Shown here in pieces: positions 11,801 through 23,346 of a stretch of DNA of 62,000 bases. A program made the position numbers and the translations under genes. The notes below the pieces were generated by a model. The model was not told the DNA's origin. It did not search any database and worked only from the letters and a program-made list of their open reading frames with translations. Every line of letters starts with the position of its first letter. The first letter of the stretch is position 1. Source of the DNA: Zygnema cylindricum (lineage: Eukaryota; Streptophyta; Zygnematophyceae; Zygnematales; Zygnemataceae); contig JBBHKE010000059.1 in the NCBI GenBank assembly GCA_037447655.1, positions 323,080-385,079 of the forward strand, given 5' to 3'.

Positions 11801-12103
11801 TCTGCCCTCAAGGAACTCCTGTGGGTAAAAGCAATTTTGCAAGAATTGGGACATATGCAATCTGGTCCTCAAGTCATCTCGTGCGACAACCAGGCAGCAA
11901 TTGCCATAGCCTCTAACCCCAACCGTCACTTTAAGAGCAAACACATGGATATCGGACTACATTTTGTCCGTGAAAATGTGGTTGCAAAGGTCATTAAATT
12001 ATGTTATTTGCCAGATGAAAACATGGTTGCAGATATGTTAACTAAAGCTCTTCTTACACCTAAATTACAGTTTTGTAAAAAGGCTATTGGGCTAATTGAG
12101 TAA
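8894..12103 (+). pseudogene. pol: B1 Pol: protease-integrase-RT-RNase H, broken
   Basis: Protease core is altered: the usual DSGAS reads DTEAS near 8950. GAG-pre-integrase (ELWHKRLGH, CDGC) and integrase follow, with acidic residues in HSDVLGP, RSDNGGE and GVSERLKRT. A frameshift at about 9690 splits the integrase. The linker carries stops near 10388 and 10590; the RT N-terminus has a TGA at 10761-10763. From 10844 the RT reads on through YGLKQAPRQW and the catalytic YVDD at 11117-11128. RNase H is cut by TAG at 11750-11752, where relatives read SSKQQKV, then resumes in the same frame to 12103 with CDNQAA and KHMDI. The order of domains is diagnostic for copia. Confidence 0.9.
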
Positions 12104-12115
12104 CTGAGACTAAAG

Positions 12116-12126
12116 CTTTAGGGGAG
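12116..12126 (+). other. B1 polypurine tract
   Basis: CTTTAGGGGAG ends immediately before the 3' LTR start TGTTG. It would prime plus-strand DNA synthesis. Confidence 0.8.
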
Positions 12127-13071
12127 TGTTGTTTTTTGAAAGCTTTGTCTTCAGTATATAAAGCTGTGAGGGAAGTCTAAGTACTTAGAATATTTTGGTG
12201 TAATTTGAAATGTAATACTTACCTTAAAAAGTGTGACGGTAGAAGGTTTTCTCAAAGAGTATTAGTACAATCACATAAACACGCGTCGATTTTTAGACAG
12301 TGCAAGAAACGCGGAATGGTCATGGCCACATGTCATCTATCGGACGACTGAATTCGTCGGATCGGGCGGACGAAAACTAAACCGGACATCTGGGAACATT
12401 GATACCAAATGACAAATACCAGACGTTGATTCACATTAGATTAACGGCGAAAATTCTGAAGGGGACCACAGATGACGAGGAGCTTCGTAAGCGCACCAAA
12501 TAGACGTAGAAGTTTACCATAGCAGGTTGGAAGTATTTGAGGTTGCTGACTAAGCAAGCAACATTACATGTACGAGATCATCTTGTAAATACCTGGAGAG
12601 ATTATTTTTGTAGCGTAGCGCTTTAGAAAATAGTGTTTCACTATTCATTTTTATGCTAGTTAGATATGGGTTTTTGGAAGTATACTAGTGTACCTTGTCG
12701 TACTATGGTACAGTACAAATATTCAGTGTACTGACATTTTATTGGCTAACATGCAGTAGATGCTCTCTCAGAGTATAAACATGAGGACTTAGAAATATTT
12801 TTGTATCCAGTTTTGGGATAAGGGAAACCAAAATGCAGATTTTGGGAAACTTGCATGTCATGTATCTTATGGTCTACTGGGTCAATTTGGCTGTAACTTT
12901 GGGAGTTAACAGTGTGTATGCTGAGGTTGTTATGTGTTGAGTTGTATGCTAATTGGATCTGTGAGTTTGGATCTATAGTGTGGTAAAGTTCAGTAAACTG
13001 TGAGATATTGAAGTGGTGGAATATAGTGTTTTGTGGGGACTTTCTGAAAAGCTTATGCTTAAGCTTTGTCT
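12127..13071 (+). mobile_element. B1 3' LTR, truncated at its end
   Basis: Matches the 5' LTR closely from TGTTGTTTTTTGAAAGC up to AAGCTTTGTCT at 13061-13071. The last 60 or so bases, including the gag start and the CA end, are replaced by the reversed terminus of another B LTR. Confidence 0.85.
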
Positions 13072-13828
13072 TGTTGTTCTAAGACAACCGCTGGTATAGA
13101 AGATGAAGAAGAAGCAGTAGTAGTAGTCATTGTAGAACAAAACAAGAGAGGAAGCTTTCACAAATACTAATGGCAAAACAACAACTTTGATAGACAATAA
13201 ATTTCAACACAGCAACACAATAGTCATACAAATCTACCACAGTGTAGATATTATACAAAGGAACACACATATATAATTTCAATTAATTCTGCTAACAGAT
13301 CTGTGAGATACTCAGTGGTGAATTTTCATAAAACTGAGTGTAGTTTTTTTTTTTCATATCATTTGTTCCTAATTAAATCAAAATTTTCTAAGTCCTACTT
13401 CTATACACTGAAACTACACTAAGCTGTACGGAGGCATTCCAGCCGTACATCTCACATTCTAGCACAACAAATATTTACACCGAAGTTCCGATAAGGTAAA
13501 GAGATAGTGATCTAGTCATGCCTCGTCAGTATTTGTTGGTGGCCGTTGTCAGCCGTCCGATTAGAGGATTTGGCACCATTGATGTGACTTCACGAAGTAC
13601 CGTGGTCCCGCCGAATTTCCGTACGTCCACGGAGGACATACTCACGCATTTCTCTCAAGTGATGACGCATGTCCCAAGTGTGAATGAACCGTGAACTGCC
13701 AACTTCACTGTCACACTAATTTTGGTAAGTACTAAACCGAACTCAACCAGAAATAACTTAAGTCCTAAACAACTGTCTCTCCCTCACAGCTGAGGTATAG
13801 AGAAGACTAAAGCTTTCTAAAAACAACA
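13072..13828 (-). mobile_element. B2 3' LTR (757 bp)
   Basis: Minus-strand start TGTTGTTTTTAGAAAGC at 13828 and end GGTTGTCTTAGAACAACA at 13072. It contains one copy of the block that is duplicated in the partner LTR, and lacks a further segment found there near 18300-18390, which explains the 219-bp length difference. Confidence 0.85.
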
Positions 13829-13845
13829 CTCCCCTAAAGCTTTAG

Positions 13846-16800
13846 ACTCTGCTAGTCACTCAGTCCACATGCCTCTCTACAGAACTTCAATTTGGGTGCT
13901 AATAAGGGCTTCGTCATCATATCAGCCACCATTTGCTCATCTGGTGAATAACTCAACTTCAAGACTTTCCCATCACCTTTTCTCTTACAAAATTTAGCTT
14001 GATATCAATGTGCTTACTCTTAAAGTGATGACTAGGATTAGATGCAATAGCGATTGCTATTGATTGTCACACCATACTATCTGTGGTCCAGATTGCATAA
14101 AGAGCTCTTGGAGAAGAGACTTTACCCAAAGTAACTGTTAACTGCCGAGCTGGAAGCCAAGCTGTTACCTTCTAAAGTTTGCTGCTCTAGCAACAAGTTC
14201 CACTTCCGATCTTCAGAATGTATCTAGTGGTGAAGCGTCGGCTGGGCATATCTCCGTAGCTCGCATCGCTCCATGTATGAAATTTGACTTCCTCTCCACC
14301 GAGAGAGAGTCTAAGATTTCGAGTTCCTGCAAGATAGCGAAGAACTCTCTTTGCTGCCTCATAGTCCGACTTCCTCCGATTTTGCAGGCTTCGACTTAAG
14401 GCTCCAACTGCGGCTGCGATGTCCGAACGAGTACAAGTTATGAAATAGATGAGGCTTCCGACAATCTGCTTGTAAGAAATGGAGGATATAGAATCTGCCT
14501 CCCGTGAATCCAAAAAATCATCAACCAAAACACCACCATCCGTTTCCGTACCCTCCAATTTCTGCCTAAATTCCATAGGGGTGGCACTCCCCTTTGCTTC
14601 TTACATACCTAACTTTTCTAGCATGTTCCAGATTGCTTCTTTCTGAGTTAGATAAAGAATTCTCTGTTTCCTATCTCTTTCTACCTGAATTCCTAGAATA
14701 TATTTAGCCTCACCCAAGTCCTTCATTTCAAACCGAGAATTCAGATCTGATTTTATTTTATTAATTTCATTGATAGATTTGCTAATCAACAGCAAATCAT
14801 CTACATATACTGCCACATAAATCACTCCATATATACAACCACATAAATCACTCCATCCTCACCTTGCATTACATAGACTGAGTGATCTGAACTGATCTTG
14901 GTAAAGCCAAGATTGGTTAAAAACTCATCTAACTTTAGGTTTTATTGTCTCGTAGCCTGTTTCAAGCCATACAAGGACTTCAACAGTTTACATACCAGAT
15001 TTTCTTTCCCTTTTTCTACATATATATCTGGCTGCTTCATATAAATTACTTCTTCCGAATCACCATGCAAGAAAGCCGTCTTAACGTCCATCTGATGCAA
15101 TTCCATATCCTCTATTGCAGCAAGAGACAACAAAACTCTAACAGTAGGAAAGCGAACCACAAGAGAGAAGGTCTCTTCATAATCAATTCCCTCCTTCTGA
15201 CTAAATCCCTTAGCGACCAGTCTAGCTTTATATCTCTCAATTCAATTATCATGATTCAATTTTAATTTGAAGACCCAGTTACAATTGATAGCTTTCCGGT
15301 TCAGTGGGAGCTCCACAAGTTCCCAAGTATAGGCTTCCATAATTGACTTTATCTCATCATTTGCAGCCGAGATCCAATGATCTTTTTTCAGAACGGAAAA
15401 GGCTTCTTGAATAGTAAGCGGCTCCCCTGTGCTTGCAGAAAAAGCACTTTCCACTCGGTCGCTCCGAAGGCGGCTGCTTTGCCTTCTTCCCCCCGGAAAA
15501 TCTGACGCGAGTACAGTTTGGTCTCCTAATGTTCCGCAAAGGGCGTGTAGTAGTAGGAGCAACTCCGAAAATAGGATTTGACGGCCCAGAGACATTTGAA
15601 AGAGAGGTACTAGAAGTAGAAGGAGATGGAGTAAAAGGTACCTGCTCAAGAATGATATACTCTTGTATTTTCTCATTCCTTTCAGCTTCATCCATACTAA
15701 AAACATCCACAGATTTGCTCTCTTCTTTGATCTGAATATTCCTGGCTGTCTGAAGGCATCCTCTCTGAGGGTTATACACTCTATAGCTTGCAGATTCATC
15801 ATGATAGCCTAAGAAAACTCCAGGTACAGATTTTGGACTAAGCTTCCAATTAGGAAGATTTTCCAAGATAAAGCATTTGCTATCGAAGCCTCTAAAATGA
15901 CCAACATTTGGTTTTCTGCCTGTCTATATTTCATAAGGTGTTTTACCCTTAATAGCTCGAGTTTTTACTCCATTTCTGATGTAGGAAGCACAATGAAAAG
16001 CTCCCCCCCAAAACTTTGGATCCACACCTTTATCGGCCATTATAGAGCGAGCACATTCAGTCAAAGTTCGATTAAGTCTCTCGGCCACACCATTTTGTTC
16101 TGGTGTGTACAGAGCACTAAATTCACGAGAGATGCCATTTTCTTTGAAGAAATCAGCAAAGGCATGGGATACATACTCTCCACCATTATCTTTCCGCAAA
16201 GCAAAAATAGATTTGCCGTGCAGTTTCTCCGCCCAGATTTTGTACTGCTTAAAGTGAGTGAAGACTTCGCTCTTATCCTTCATGAAGTATAAGCGACTGT
16301 ACCAAGAGTAGTCGTCTATAAAGGTGGCAAAATAGCGGCTTTCACAAAGAGAGAGAACTTTGGAAGGGCCGAAGACATCAGAGTGAATAATACCAAGGAG
16401 ATCTGTGGCTCGATGATCAGAAACTTGTGGGAGGGGAAGCTTGTGAAGCTTTCCGAGAGCACAACCATCACAAACATGAGACTTTTTTTGACCGAGCTTG
16501 ACTCCCTCTATCATATCATTCTTTATCATCTTAGTAAGTCACTCATGATGCACATGACCAAGTCCTTTATGCCACAAAACATTATCACATAGGACACTGG
16601 AGTAAGCAAAATCAATTTTATTAGCCAGGTCCATGCGGTACAAAAAGTTTAGGCCTCTAGTTCCTACTAGAGCTACTCTTCCATCCTTGCTCACTATTTT
16701 CTTGCCATTTTTTTGGAGAACCTCAAAGCCTTTGCTTTCAGCTACAGACGTAGAAAATAATTTTTTCTTAAACTTTAGAACATACAAGACATCGTACAGA

Positions 16801-17165
16801 GTTCTCTTAACAACCTTTCCATCTATCATACAATCCAGGTCTATATTTCCTTTGGCATTTGATTCAAAAGCATAGCCACAAGCATAAAAGATCTGACGTA
16901 AAGGAATAGAAGACATCTCCTTAAACCAAGACTTGTTCTAGCGCATGTGTGAAGAGCTGCCGGAATCCATTATCCATCCGAGGTTCTTTTCTCCTTCTAT
17001 AATGTCGAGTTTGGCAAGAGCAAAGAACTCTTTGTCATCAGTTTTCGGAAAACTGGTCACATTAGGTTTATCTTCCTCAATCTTCTTCTTCTCTAATTCC
17101 GTATCCTCCGCTGAAAACGTAACACTTTTTATTCGGGGGTCTTTGAGAAATTGAAGGTCCGTGAT
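13846..17165 (-). pseudogene. pol: B2 Pol, many frame breaks
   Basis: Reading down the minus strand: protease with DSGSS near 16965, cut by a stop soon after; GAG-pre-integrase (VLWHKGLGH, CDGCALGK) at 16600-16440; integrase at 16529-15924 with all three acidic positions (HSDVFG, RKDNGGE, GVAERLNRT); linker and RT at 15866-14600 with shifts and stops; YVDD near 14800. Just before it, a 25-bp tandem duplication (CATAAATCACTCCAT repeated at 14815-14860) breaks the frame. RNase H follows at 14576-13880, split at the codon after GTCC. Too many breaks to make protein, though the integrase stretch stays open for about 200 codons. Confidence 0.85.
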
Positions 17166-17961
17166 GTCTCCATCCTTTCCGGAAGATACTTGTTTTCAAG
17201 AGCTTTTACATACAAAGGACAAGCTCTGAAGGACTGACCATCAATATAGCAATAAACACAACTCTCAAACTGGGGATTAAACTGATTCCCTTGATATCTA
17301 CTTTCTCTATGAAATTGAGCCGTGAAGGCTACAGCTGGTTTCCCAGATCCTCAAACTGTTTGAGTGGGTTCTTCTAACAAGATAAACTCTATAGCTGTTT
17401 GCAAATTCGAAAGAGGTTTGGACAAATTTTTCATTTCATCTGAGGCTCCTTTATATTCACTAGGTAGCCCTTTTAAGAGAATGATGGCCTGATGATAAGG
17501 GGAGAAAGTCCCCCCATAACAACATTTTCTGACAATAACATTCAAAACCGATTAGTGTATTCCACCATGCTACCGTCTGTGTACTTATACTCATAGATCT
17601 GACTAGCAGTTATAATCTCATGCTGGTCACTAGCTCTAACATAAGAAGATTTCAAAGCATCCCACAAATTTGATGCCTTTGTAACATTAATATATGTCAT
17701 ATGCAATTCTTTTGATATCATAAGCTTCACTAAATGCAAAGCTTAGTCATTTTTCTGATTGAAGATGGCATCAGATACTGCCAGGGATCCATTTAACACA
17801 TCAATAAGTTTCACTTGCTTGAAGTAAGACTTAACCAAATCTGCCCAATACAGATATTCACGTCCATCAAAGACTGGAATTCGTGAAGGCGGGCCCGTGA
17901 CTTGTTGTTCTGAGACAACTGCTGGTACTTAAGATGAAGAAGAAGAAGTAGTAGTAGTCAT
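17166..17961 (-). pseudogene. gag: B2 Gag remnant
   Basis: The ATG at 17961 lies inside the LTR (MTTTT then Ser-rich), as in the A family. The primer site next to the LTR end reads GTCACGGGCCCGCC on the minus strand, a decayed version of GGTTATGGGCCCACC. Gag core pieces are open at 17739-17542 and 17545-17351. The zinc knuckle near 17260-17220 reads CVYCYIDGQSFRAC, with Gln where the metal-binding His should be. Confidence 0.8.
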
Positions 17962-18878
17962 TGTAGAACAAGACAATGAGGAAGCTTCCACAAATACCAA
18001 TGGCAAAACAACAACTTTGATAGAAAATAACTTTCAAGACAAAGATACAATAGTCCTACAAATCTACCACAAGGTAGATATCATAAAAAGGAACACACAC
18101 ATAAAATTTCACTTAATTCTACTCACAGATCTGTGAGATATTCAGAGGTCAATTTGCATAAAACTGAGTGTACAGTTTTTGATATCGTTTGTTCCTAAAG
18201 TCTAAAAATTTACTAAGTCCTACTTCTTATACAGTGAAACTACACTAAGCTGTACGGAGGCATTCCAGCCGTACATCTAACATTCTAACACAACAAATAC
18301 TGTGAGTATACTTGTGTACTGAAGGTATGCCATAAACCACATTTTCAACACTAAACAACTAATTCACTACAGACAAAATTCTGTTATACCAAATATTTAC
18401 ACCGAAGTTCAGAGAACGTAAGTGATAGTGATCTAGTCATGCCTCGTCATTATTTGTTGGCAATGGCTGTCACCCGTCCGATTAGAGGATTTGGCACCGT
18501 AGATGTGACTTCACGAAGTCTCGTGGTCCTGTCGAATTTCCGTACGTCCATGGAGAACATACTCACGCTTTTCTCTCACTATTTGTTGGCGGCGGCTGTC
18601 AGCTGTCCGATTAGAGGATTTGGCACCGTAGATGTGACTTTACGAAGTCCCATGGTCCTGCCGAATTTTTGTACGTCCATGGAGGACATACTCACGCTTT
18701 TCTCTGAATTGACGACGCGTGTCCCAAGAGTGAATAAACCGTGAACTCCCTACTTCAGTGTCACACTAGTTTCGGTAAGTATTGAACCGAACTCAACCAA
18801 AAATAATCTTAAGTCCTGAACAGCTCTCTCCCTCACAGCTGAGGCATACAGAGGACTAAAGCTTTCTAAAAAACAACA
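17903..18878 (-). mobile_element. B2 5' LTR (976 bp)
   Basis: Ends match the 3' LTR. It contains a direct tandem duplication (18452-18580 and 18581-18709) and an additional 18300-18390 segment absent from the 3' LTR. Confidence 0.85.
18452..18709. repeat. 129-bp tandem duplication in B2 LTR
   Basis: ATTTGTTGGC starts each unit (18452 and 18581). Both carry CCGATTAGAGGATTTGGCACC and ACTCACGCTTTTCTCT, with a few substitutions between units. The duplication keeps a fortuitous frame open. The partner LTR has one unit (about 13531-13659). Confidence 0.85.
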
Positions 18879-19125
18879 TCTCGTACTATTGTACCGTACT
18901 TTATGACGTATTACATGATAAAACATACCGTGGTGATTTTTCGACCGCAACAAACCCTCGCTTCTAAATTTTTCATGTGATACAAGTTATCCTGTTTTGT
19001 CCTACGTCAGGTTTAGGGTGAACTTCCATTAGAGGAAAAGTGGGGTTGTTTATTGGATGCCGAACGATTTCGTACAGATTCGTACCATTTTGTTTTCTTG
19101 TCAGACGAAACATGACAAAACATGT
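18879..19125. other. No gene seen
   Basis: Flank between B2 and the A-type LTR fragment. GTAC-rich at the start (CTCGTACTATTGTACCGTAC), otherwise unremarkable. Confidence 0.4.
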
Positions 19126-19540
19126 TGTTGAAATTCATAGATTTCTATAGTATTTTCTAGGTTTAAATATGTTAGGAAAAAGAAAAAGGACAGACAGGCT
19201 GCCTCCACCTCCTTTCTCTAGCCCCCATACTTGTTGTAGTCACTGAAGGATAGAGAAGGTAGTTGATCCATGGCTGCCTTAGTTCAACAGGCAGTTATTT
19301 TTAGAAGGTTACTAAAAATAGTCTTGACAGACCCAGGATTTGAACCCGGAACTTGCGGTTCGTCAAGTTGGCCGATAGCGGTCAGCTTTATCCTACTAGA
19401 GTAGGACCAATGCTAAGTGCTATAGAGTATGATAGATATATATACATTTAGGAAGTAAGAAATCCATTTAACTAAAACTAGATACGGCGTGCATAGATAC
19501 AGTTTTAGTACGACATCATTTCAGAATGAATACCTCCCTA
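19126..19540 (+). mobile_element. A-type LTR fragment (5' 415 bp)
   Basis: Starts TGTTGAAATTCATAG and tracks the A1 LTR through the TTTTCTAGGT block and the antisense tRNA-like block (19325-19415). It stops near 19540, where reversed C-type LTR sequence begins. The U3 promoter part and U5 are missing. Confidence 0.75.
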
Positions 19541-19839
19541 TATCATATATCTCTAGTTTAGACTAGATGGCTAAGGCTACCGGCTACCGATTGCCTTGAT
19601 AGACGGCAGGTACCAGGTTCAAATCTTGGGTCCGCCAAGTTCATTTTGGTAAAATCTACCAACCTAATATCTGTCCCCGTCGGGATAGCATTGGCGGCCA
19701 TGGCTCTATCTCCCTCTCCAACTTTCAGTTACTGCGACATGTGTGGGAGCTAGAGAGAGGAGTTAGAGGCAGGCTGCCTCTGCTTTTTTTTTGCATTTTA
19801 CAAAACCTAGAAAATACTAAATAACCTTTTATTTTTACA
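19541..19839 (-). mobile_element. C-type 3' LTR fragment
   Basis: Minus-strand start TGTAAAAATAAAAGG at 19839, next to the purine tract of the C pol region. It includes the tRNA-like block (19566-19642, B-box version AGGTTCAAATC). It is cut after about 300 bp by the junction with the A fragment. Confidence 0.75.
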
Positions 19840-22213
19840 CTCCCCTTATTTTCTAGTCACTCTTTATTTTAAGACCACACTTCTCCGGCAGAAAATTAGT
19901 TTAGCGAACGGAACAGGTTTAGTCATCGTATCTGCTACCATTTCACTATCTGGTTTATACTCCAAACTGATTATCTTGTTTTCTACTTTCTCCCTTACAA
20001 AGCTAAGTCTAATGTCCATGTGTTTGTCTTTAAAGTGATGTTTAGGACTGGCAGAAATGACAATGCCAGCCTGATTATCACAAAACACTTTTTGGACACC
20101 ACTCTTAAGATGACAAAGCTCACCAAGCAAAGACTTAACCCTTATTAATTCTTTTACAGCAGAGCAAGAAGCCATATACTCAGCCTCCATGGTGGACTGA
20201 GCAATAACCTTTTGCTGCTCGCTGCTCCAGCAGCAACCCCCATCACCCACATAGAATACATATCCAGATGTGCATCTCCTCATAGGAGCATCCCCATCGC
20301 TGGCATCACTCTAAGTGGTGATGTCAATATTTTTCCCACCTAAATGCAACCATAGATCTCTAGTTCTTATGAGATATCTAAGGATTCTCTTAGTTGCCTC
20401 CCAATCTTTCTTAGTGGGAGCATTCAGACTCCTAGTTAGTACCACTACGGCTGCGGCCATTGCCGGATGGGTACAATTTATGAAATATATTAGGCTGCCC
20501 ACTACTTGTCTATAAGGGATGGTCTGCATAAATCTTTTCTCTTCCGGGCCTACCTCATCATCTAAGAGTATAACTCCCTCTTCCTCACTCCCCTCACTTT
20601 CCTTCTTTAATTTCATAGGAGTGGTACAACTATTAGCCATGTCCATTTGGAATTTTTCGAACATGTTTCCAATGGCCTCCTTTTGAGTTAATCTTATTAT
20701 CTTTCTATCTCTGTCTCTCTCTACCTGAATTCTTAAAATATACCTTGTTTCTCCCATATCCTTCATCTCAAATCTTCCTTTTAAATCATTTTTCAACTTA
20801 TTTATTTTATTCATAGATTTACTTAAAACAAGCAAATCATCGACATAAACTGCAATAAAAATAATTCCTTCTTCATCTTCAAACAAATAATTTGAGTGAT
20901 CTGAGCTGATTCAAACATATCCCAAACCTGTAAGAAACTCATCGAGTTGGTTGTTCCATTGCCGGGTCGCCTGTTTTAGCCCATACAAAGATTTGATCAA
21001 TCGACATACCTTACTTTCCTCCCCTTGCTCCACAAATCCTTCGAGCTATCGTATAAAAATTTCCTCTTCCAACTCTCCATGTAGGAAGGCCGTCTTGATG
21101 TCCATCTGATGCACTTCCATGTCTTCTGATGCCGCCATACTGAGAAGTATCTGAACCGAATGAAACTTGACGACTGGAGCAAAGGTCTCCTCGTAGTCAA
21201 TTCCCTCTTTTTGGGTAAATCCCTTCGCCACTATCCGAGCCTTGTAGCGCTCAATGGTGTTATCCGGGTTGAGTTTCAGCTTATATACCCATTTACACCC
21301 AATTAGCTTCTTGTCAGGAGGGCAATCCACAAATTCCCATGTATCGTCTGCCATAATTGAGGCCATCTCCTCATTAATGGCTGTCTTCCACCGATTTCTT
21401 TCAGGACAAGTCATTGCCTCACTATAAGTTTGAGGTTCATCCGGGTGAGACAGTTTGGTTACCTTATTGTGAACTTGTCTCTCTTGCAGTCTTTTGCTGC
21501 TTTTTCTTCCTCCCTCAAACTCGGTTGCCAAAATAGATGGCTCTCTTAGATTCTTCCGAACAGTTAATAATTCTCCCCTATTCCTTGATTCCGGGTCGAT
21601 TTCCACCACGTCTTCCGCTTCGGTTGGAGTTAATACTAGAGGTTCCACATTTTGGTCCTTCTCGATTTGATCCGTACCTGCAAGATCAACATCTTCTTGA
21701 AATCCTAAATAGTTAGGAAGCTCAAAGTCATCAGAATTTTCTGACTCAAATCTGATTCTGACTGTCTTTGTATGCTTAAAGGGATTTATAGATTTTCTTT
21801 CATCCATAACCACTAGATGCTTCAAAAGGATAATATCCTCTCTTTTGAGATCATAGACTGTATATCCTTTTACATCTTCATCATATCCTAGTACATATCG
21901 TGGTTTTCCTTTTGGGTCTACCTTCCAGTTTGACCAATCTGTGTCTAGACTGAACACTTGACTACCGAAAACCTTTTTAGTGTGAAATATATGGTTTTTG
22001 GCCTGTCCATCTCTCATAGGGTGTTTGGCCTTTTACTGCTGAAGTTAGAACTCTATTCTTAAGATAATTTGCACAGTTCATTGCTTCGGCCCAAAACTTC
22101 TTTCATATCTTCTTATCTGACAGCATACTCCTAGCACTATCACTCCTTGTTCTATTTAATCTTTCAGCTACAACATTCTGCTCATGATTTTCAGGAACTG
22201 TCTTTTGATGTTG
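19840..22213 (-). pseudogene. pol: C-type copia Pol: integrase C-part, RT, RNase H
   Basis: Minus strand from 22213. It starts in the integrase (QNVVAERLNRT; one stop and one shift), then a single frame from 22017 down to the terminal stop near 19864. Within that frame I see few interruptions: a stop at 21046-21048 after EEEIFIR, another between there and 20886, and one at 20311-20313 where relatives have Trp before SDAS. RT carries KWVYKLKLNPDN, QMDIKTAFLHG and YVDD (about 20840). RNase H has CDNQAG and KHMDI. A purine tract precedes the 3' LTR at 19839. This is the least damaged RT in the window, but gag, protease and most of integrase are gone where the A4 LTR cuts in at 22213. Confidence 0.88.
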
Positions 22214-23224
22214 TGTTGATATTATTAGTTTAATATGGAATTTTCTAGGTCTAAATAATTTGCTACAAATAGGAAAAGAAAAAGGCGGACAGCCTGCATC
22301 CACCTCCTCTCTCTACCCACCATAGTTGTCTTAGTCACTGAAGGATAGAAATGGTGGCTGAACCATGGTTGTCCTGGCTTAAGCAGGCAGGACTAAAGAG
22401 TGACTTATGTCACTCTCAACAAAAGGTTGAGTCCGACAGGACTTAAACCTCTGACCGGCAGAGCGCGGCGTAGCCGTTAGCTCTAACCAGTCTATCGTAA
22501 AAGTTCGTTAGGGTACATTACGTTTGATAAATATTTAAACACTATTGAGACCATGAATTCGATTAACAGCGCGACAAACTAAAGAACATAAGACATAATG
22601 TTATATATAGTGCGAAACATTATCTCGCACGAAACAAATGAATCATACATTTGTTTTGACGACCTATATTCAATGTTAGATTTAATCTGACGGCGTATAT
22701 TTCTGCCGAGATCGCAGAATGGTCACTTTGGCGTTTATGGACGTGGCATGATGTGGGGCCACGTGGAGGGATGACATTTGGTCACGGGAATTCCGGGGAA
22801 CATAAGGACAAATTAAAAGTGGGCACGCGTCCACTCAATAGCCTTGCCGTACACATGCCGTACAGAAAGTACATTAGCCGTAGTACCTTTCTGTACCCTA
22901 CAGTCGTTTGATTGGTTCGTACGTCAGTAGATAGGGGTTGTGAGAGCGGTTTAGGACATAGAGAATTTGGTAGGTAGTCACCTCTCTCCCTTTCAGAGTT
23001 TGTATAAACTTGGCATCTTTGCCAGCTAATAATTTATCGGTTAGTTGGTCGTTTTCAGTGATTCTTTTTGATACGGACTTAGGGGAGTACATGCTGCACA
23101 GGGGTGCAGTCAAACTGTCATTTTGCCTTTGTGAACAGCAGTGGTTGTGGCGTGACGTGGGTTAGTTAAATACTATCTAGAGGCTTCCTGTATTCTGTGG
23201 TCCAATAGAGGACACATAATTGCA
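22214..23224 (+). mobile_element. A4: A-type 5' LTR inserted in C integrase
   Basis: TGTTGATATTATTAG to CATAATTGCA, 1011 bp, with an antisense tRNA-like block (22420-22505; its B-box has decayed to GGTTTAAGTCC), palindrome ACAAATG/CATTTGT (22634-22661), CCACGTGG (about 22760), a GTAC cluster (22850-22925), TATAAA near 23006 and a U5. It interrupts the C-type integrase on its left. The primer site GGTTATGGGCCCACC follows at 23225-23239. Confidence 0.85.
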
Positions 23225-23346
23225 GGTTATGGGCCCACCCTCTAGGGTGCCCACCTTCAATGGATTTGGGTTCATCTGTTAAGACCCATGATGATGGGAG
23301 CTTTGTGCGAAAAACGATATTGGGGTATCGTCAGTGGACATGTGAA
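23205..23346 (+). pseudogene. gag: A4 Gag stub without start codon
   Basis: The position of the gag ATG reads ATA (23205-23207). The conserved sequence VMGPPSRVPTFNGFGFIC follows, then a stop in the TAAGACC context, and gag homology ends at 23346 where a reversed C LTR begins. The rest of A4 is missing. Confidence 0.8.

Larger units (their letters stand above)
7180..13071 (+). mobile_element. B1: B-type Ty1/copia element, degenerate
   Basis: Order is LTR (7180-8178), primer site, gag remnants, protease, integrase, reverse transcriptase, RNase H, polypurine tract, LTR (12127-13071). Integrase before reverse transcriptase defines Ty1/copia. The 3' LTR loses about its last 60 bases at 13071, where it abuts the end of a second B element in the opposite orientation. 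The expected 5-bp duplication (TTAAT at 7175-7179) therefore cannot be checked at the other side. Several frame breaks make the copy non-autonomous. Confidence 0.9.
13072..18878 (-). mobile_element. B2: B-type Ty1/copia element in reverse, degenerate
   Basis: On the minus strand: 5' LTR 18878-17903, primer site, gag, pol, polypurine tract (13829-13845, CTCCCCTAAAGC on +), 3' LTR 13828-13072. Both LTR termini are intact (TGTTGTT/AACAACA). Bases flanking the element (TGTCT at 13067-13071, TCTCG at 18879-18883) do not form a target duplication. B1 LTR sequence also does not resume on the right, so simple insertion into B1 is not supported; recombination or deletion joined them. Confidence 0.85.

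Noticed and set aside
18439-18744. 101-codon frame with an internal repeat
   Set aside because: Lies in the B2 LTR. The repeat is the 129-bp duplication, whose length happens to be a multiple of three.
13072-18878. B2 as a clean insertion into the B1 LTR
   Set aside because: No matching 5-bp flanks and no continuation of the B1 LTR on the far side.
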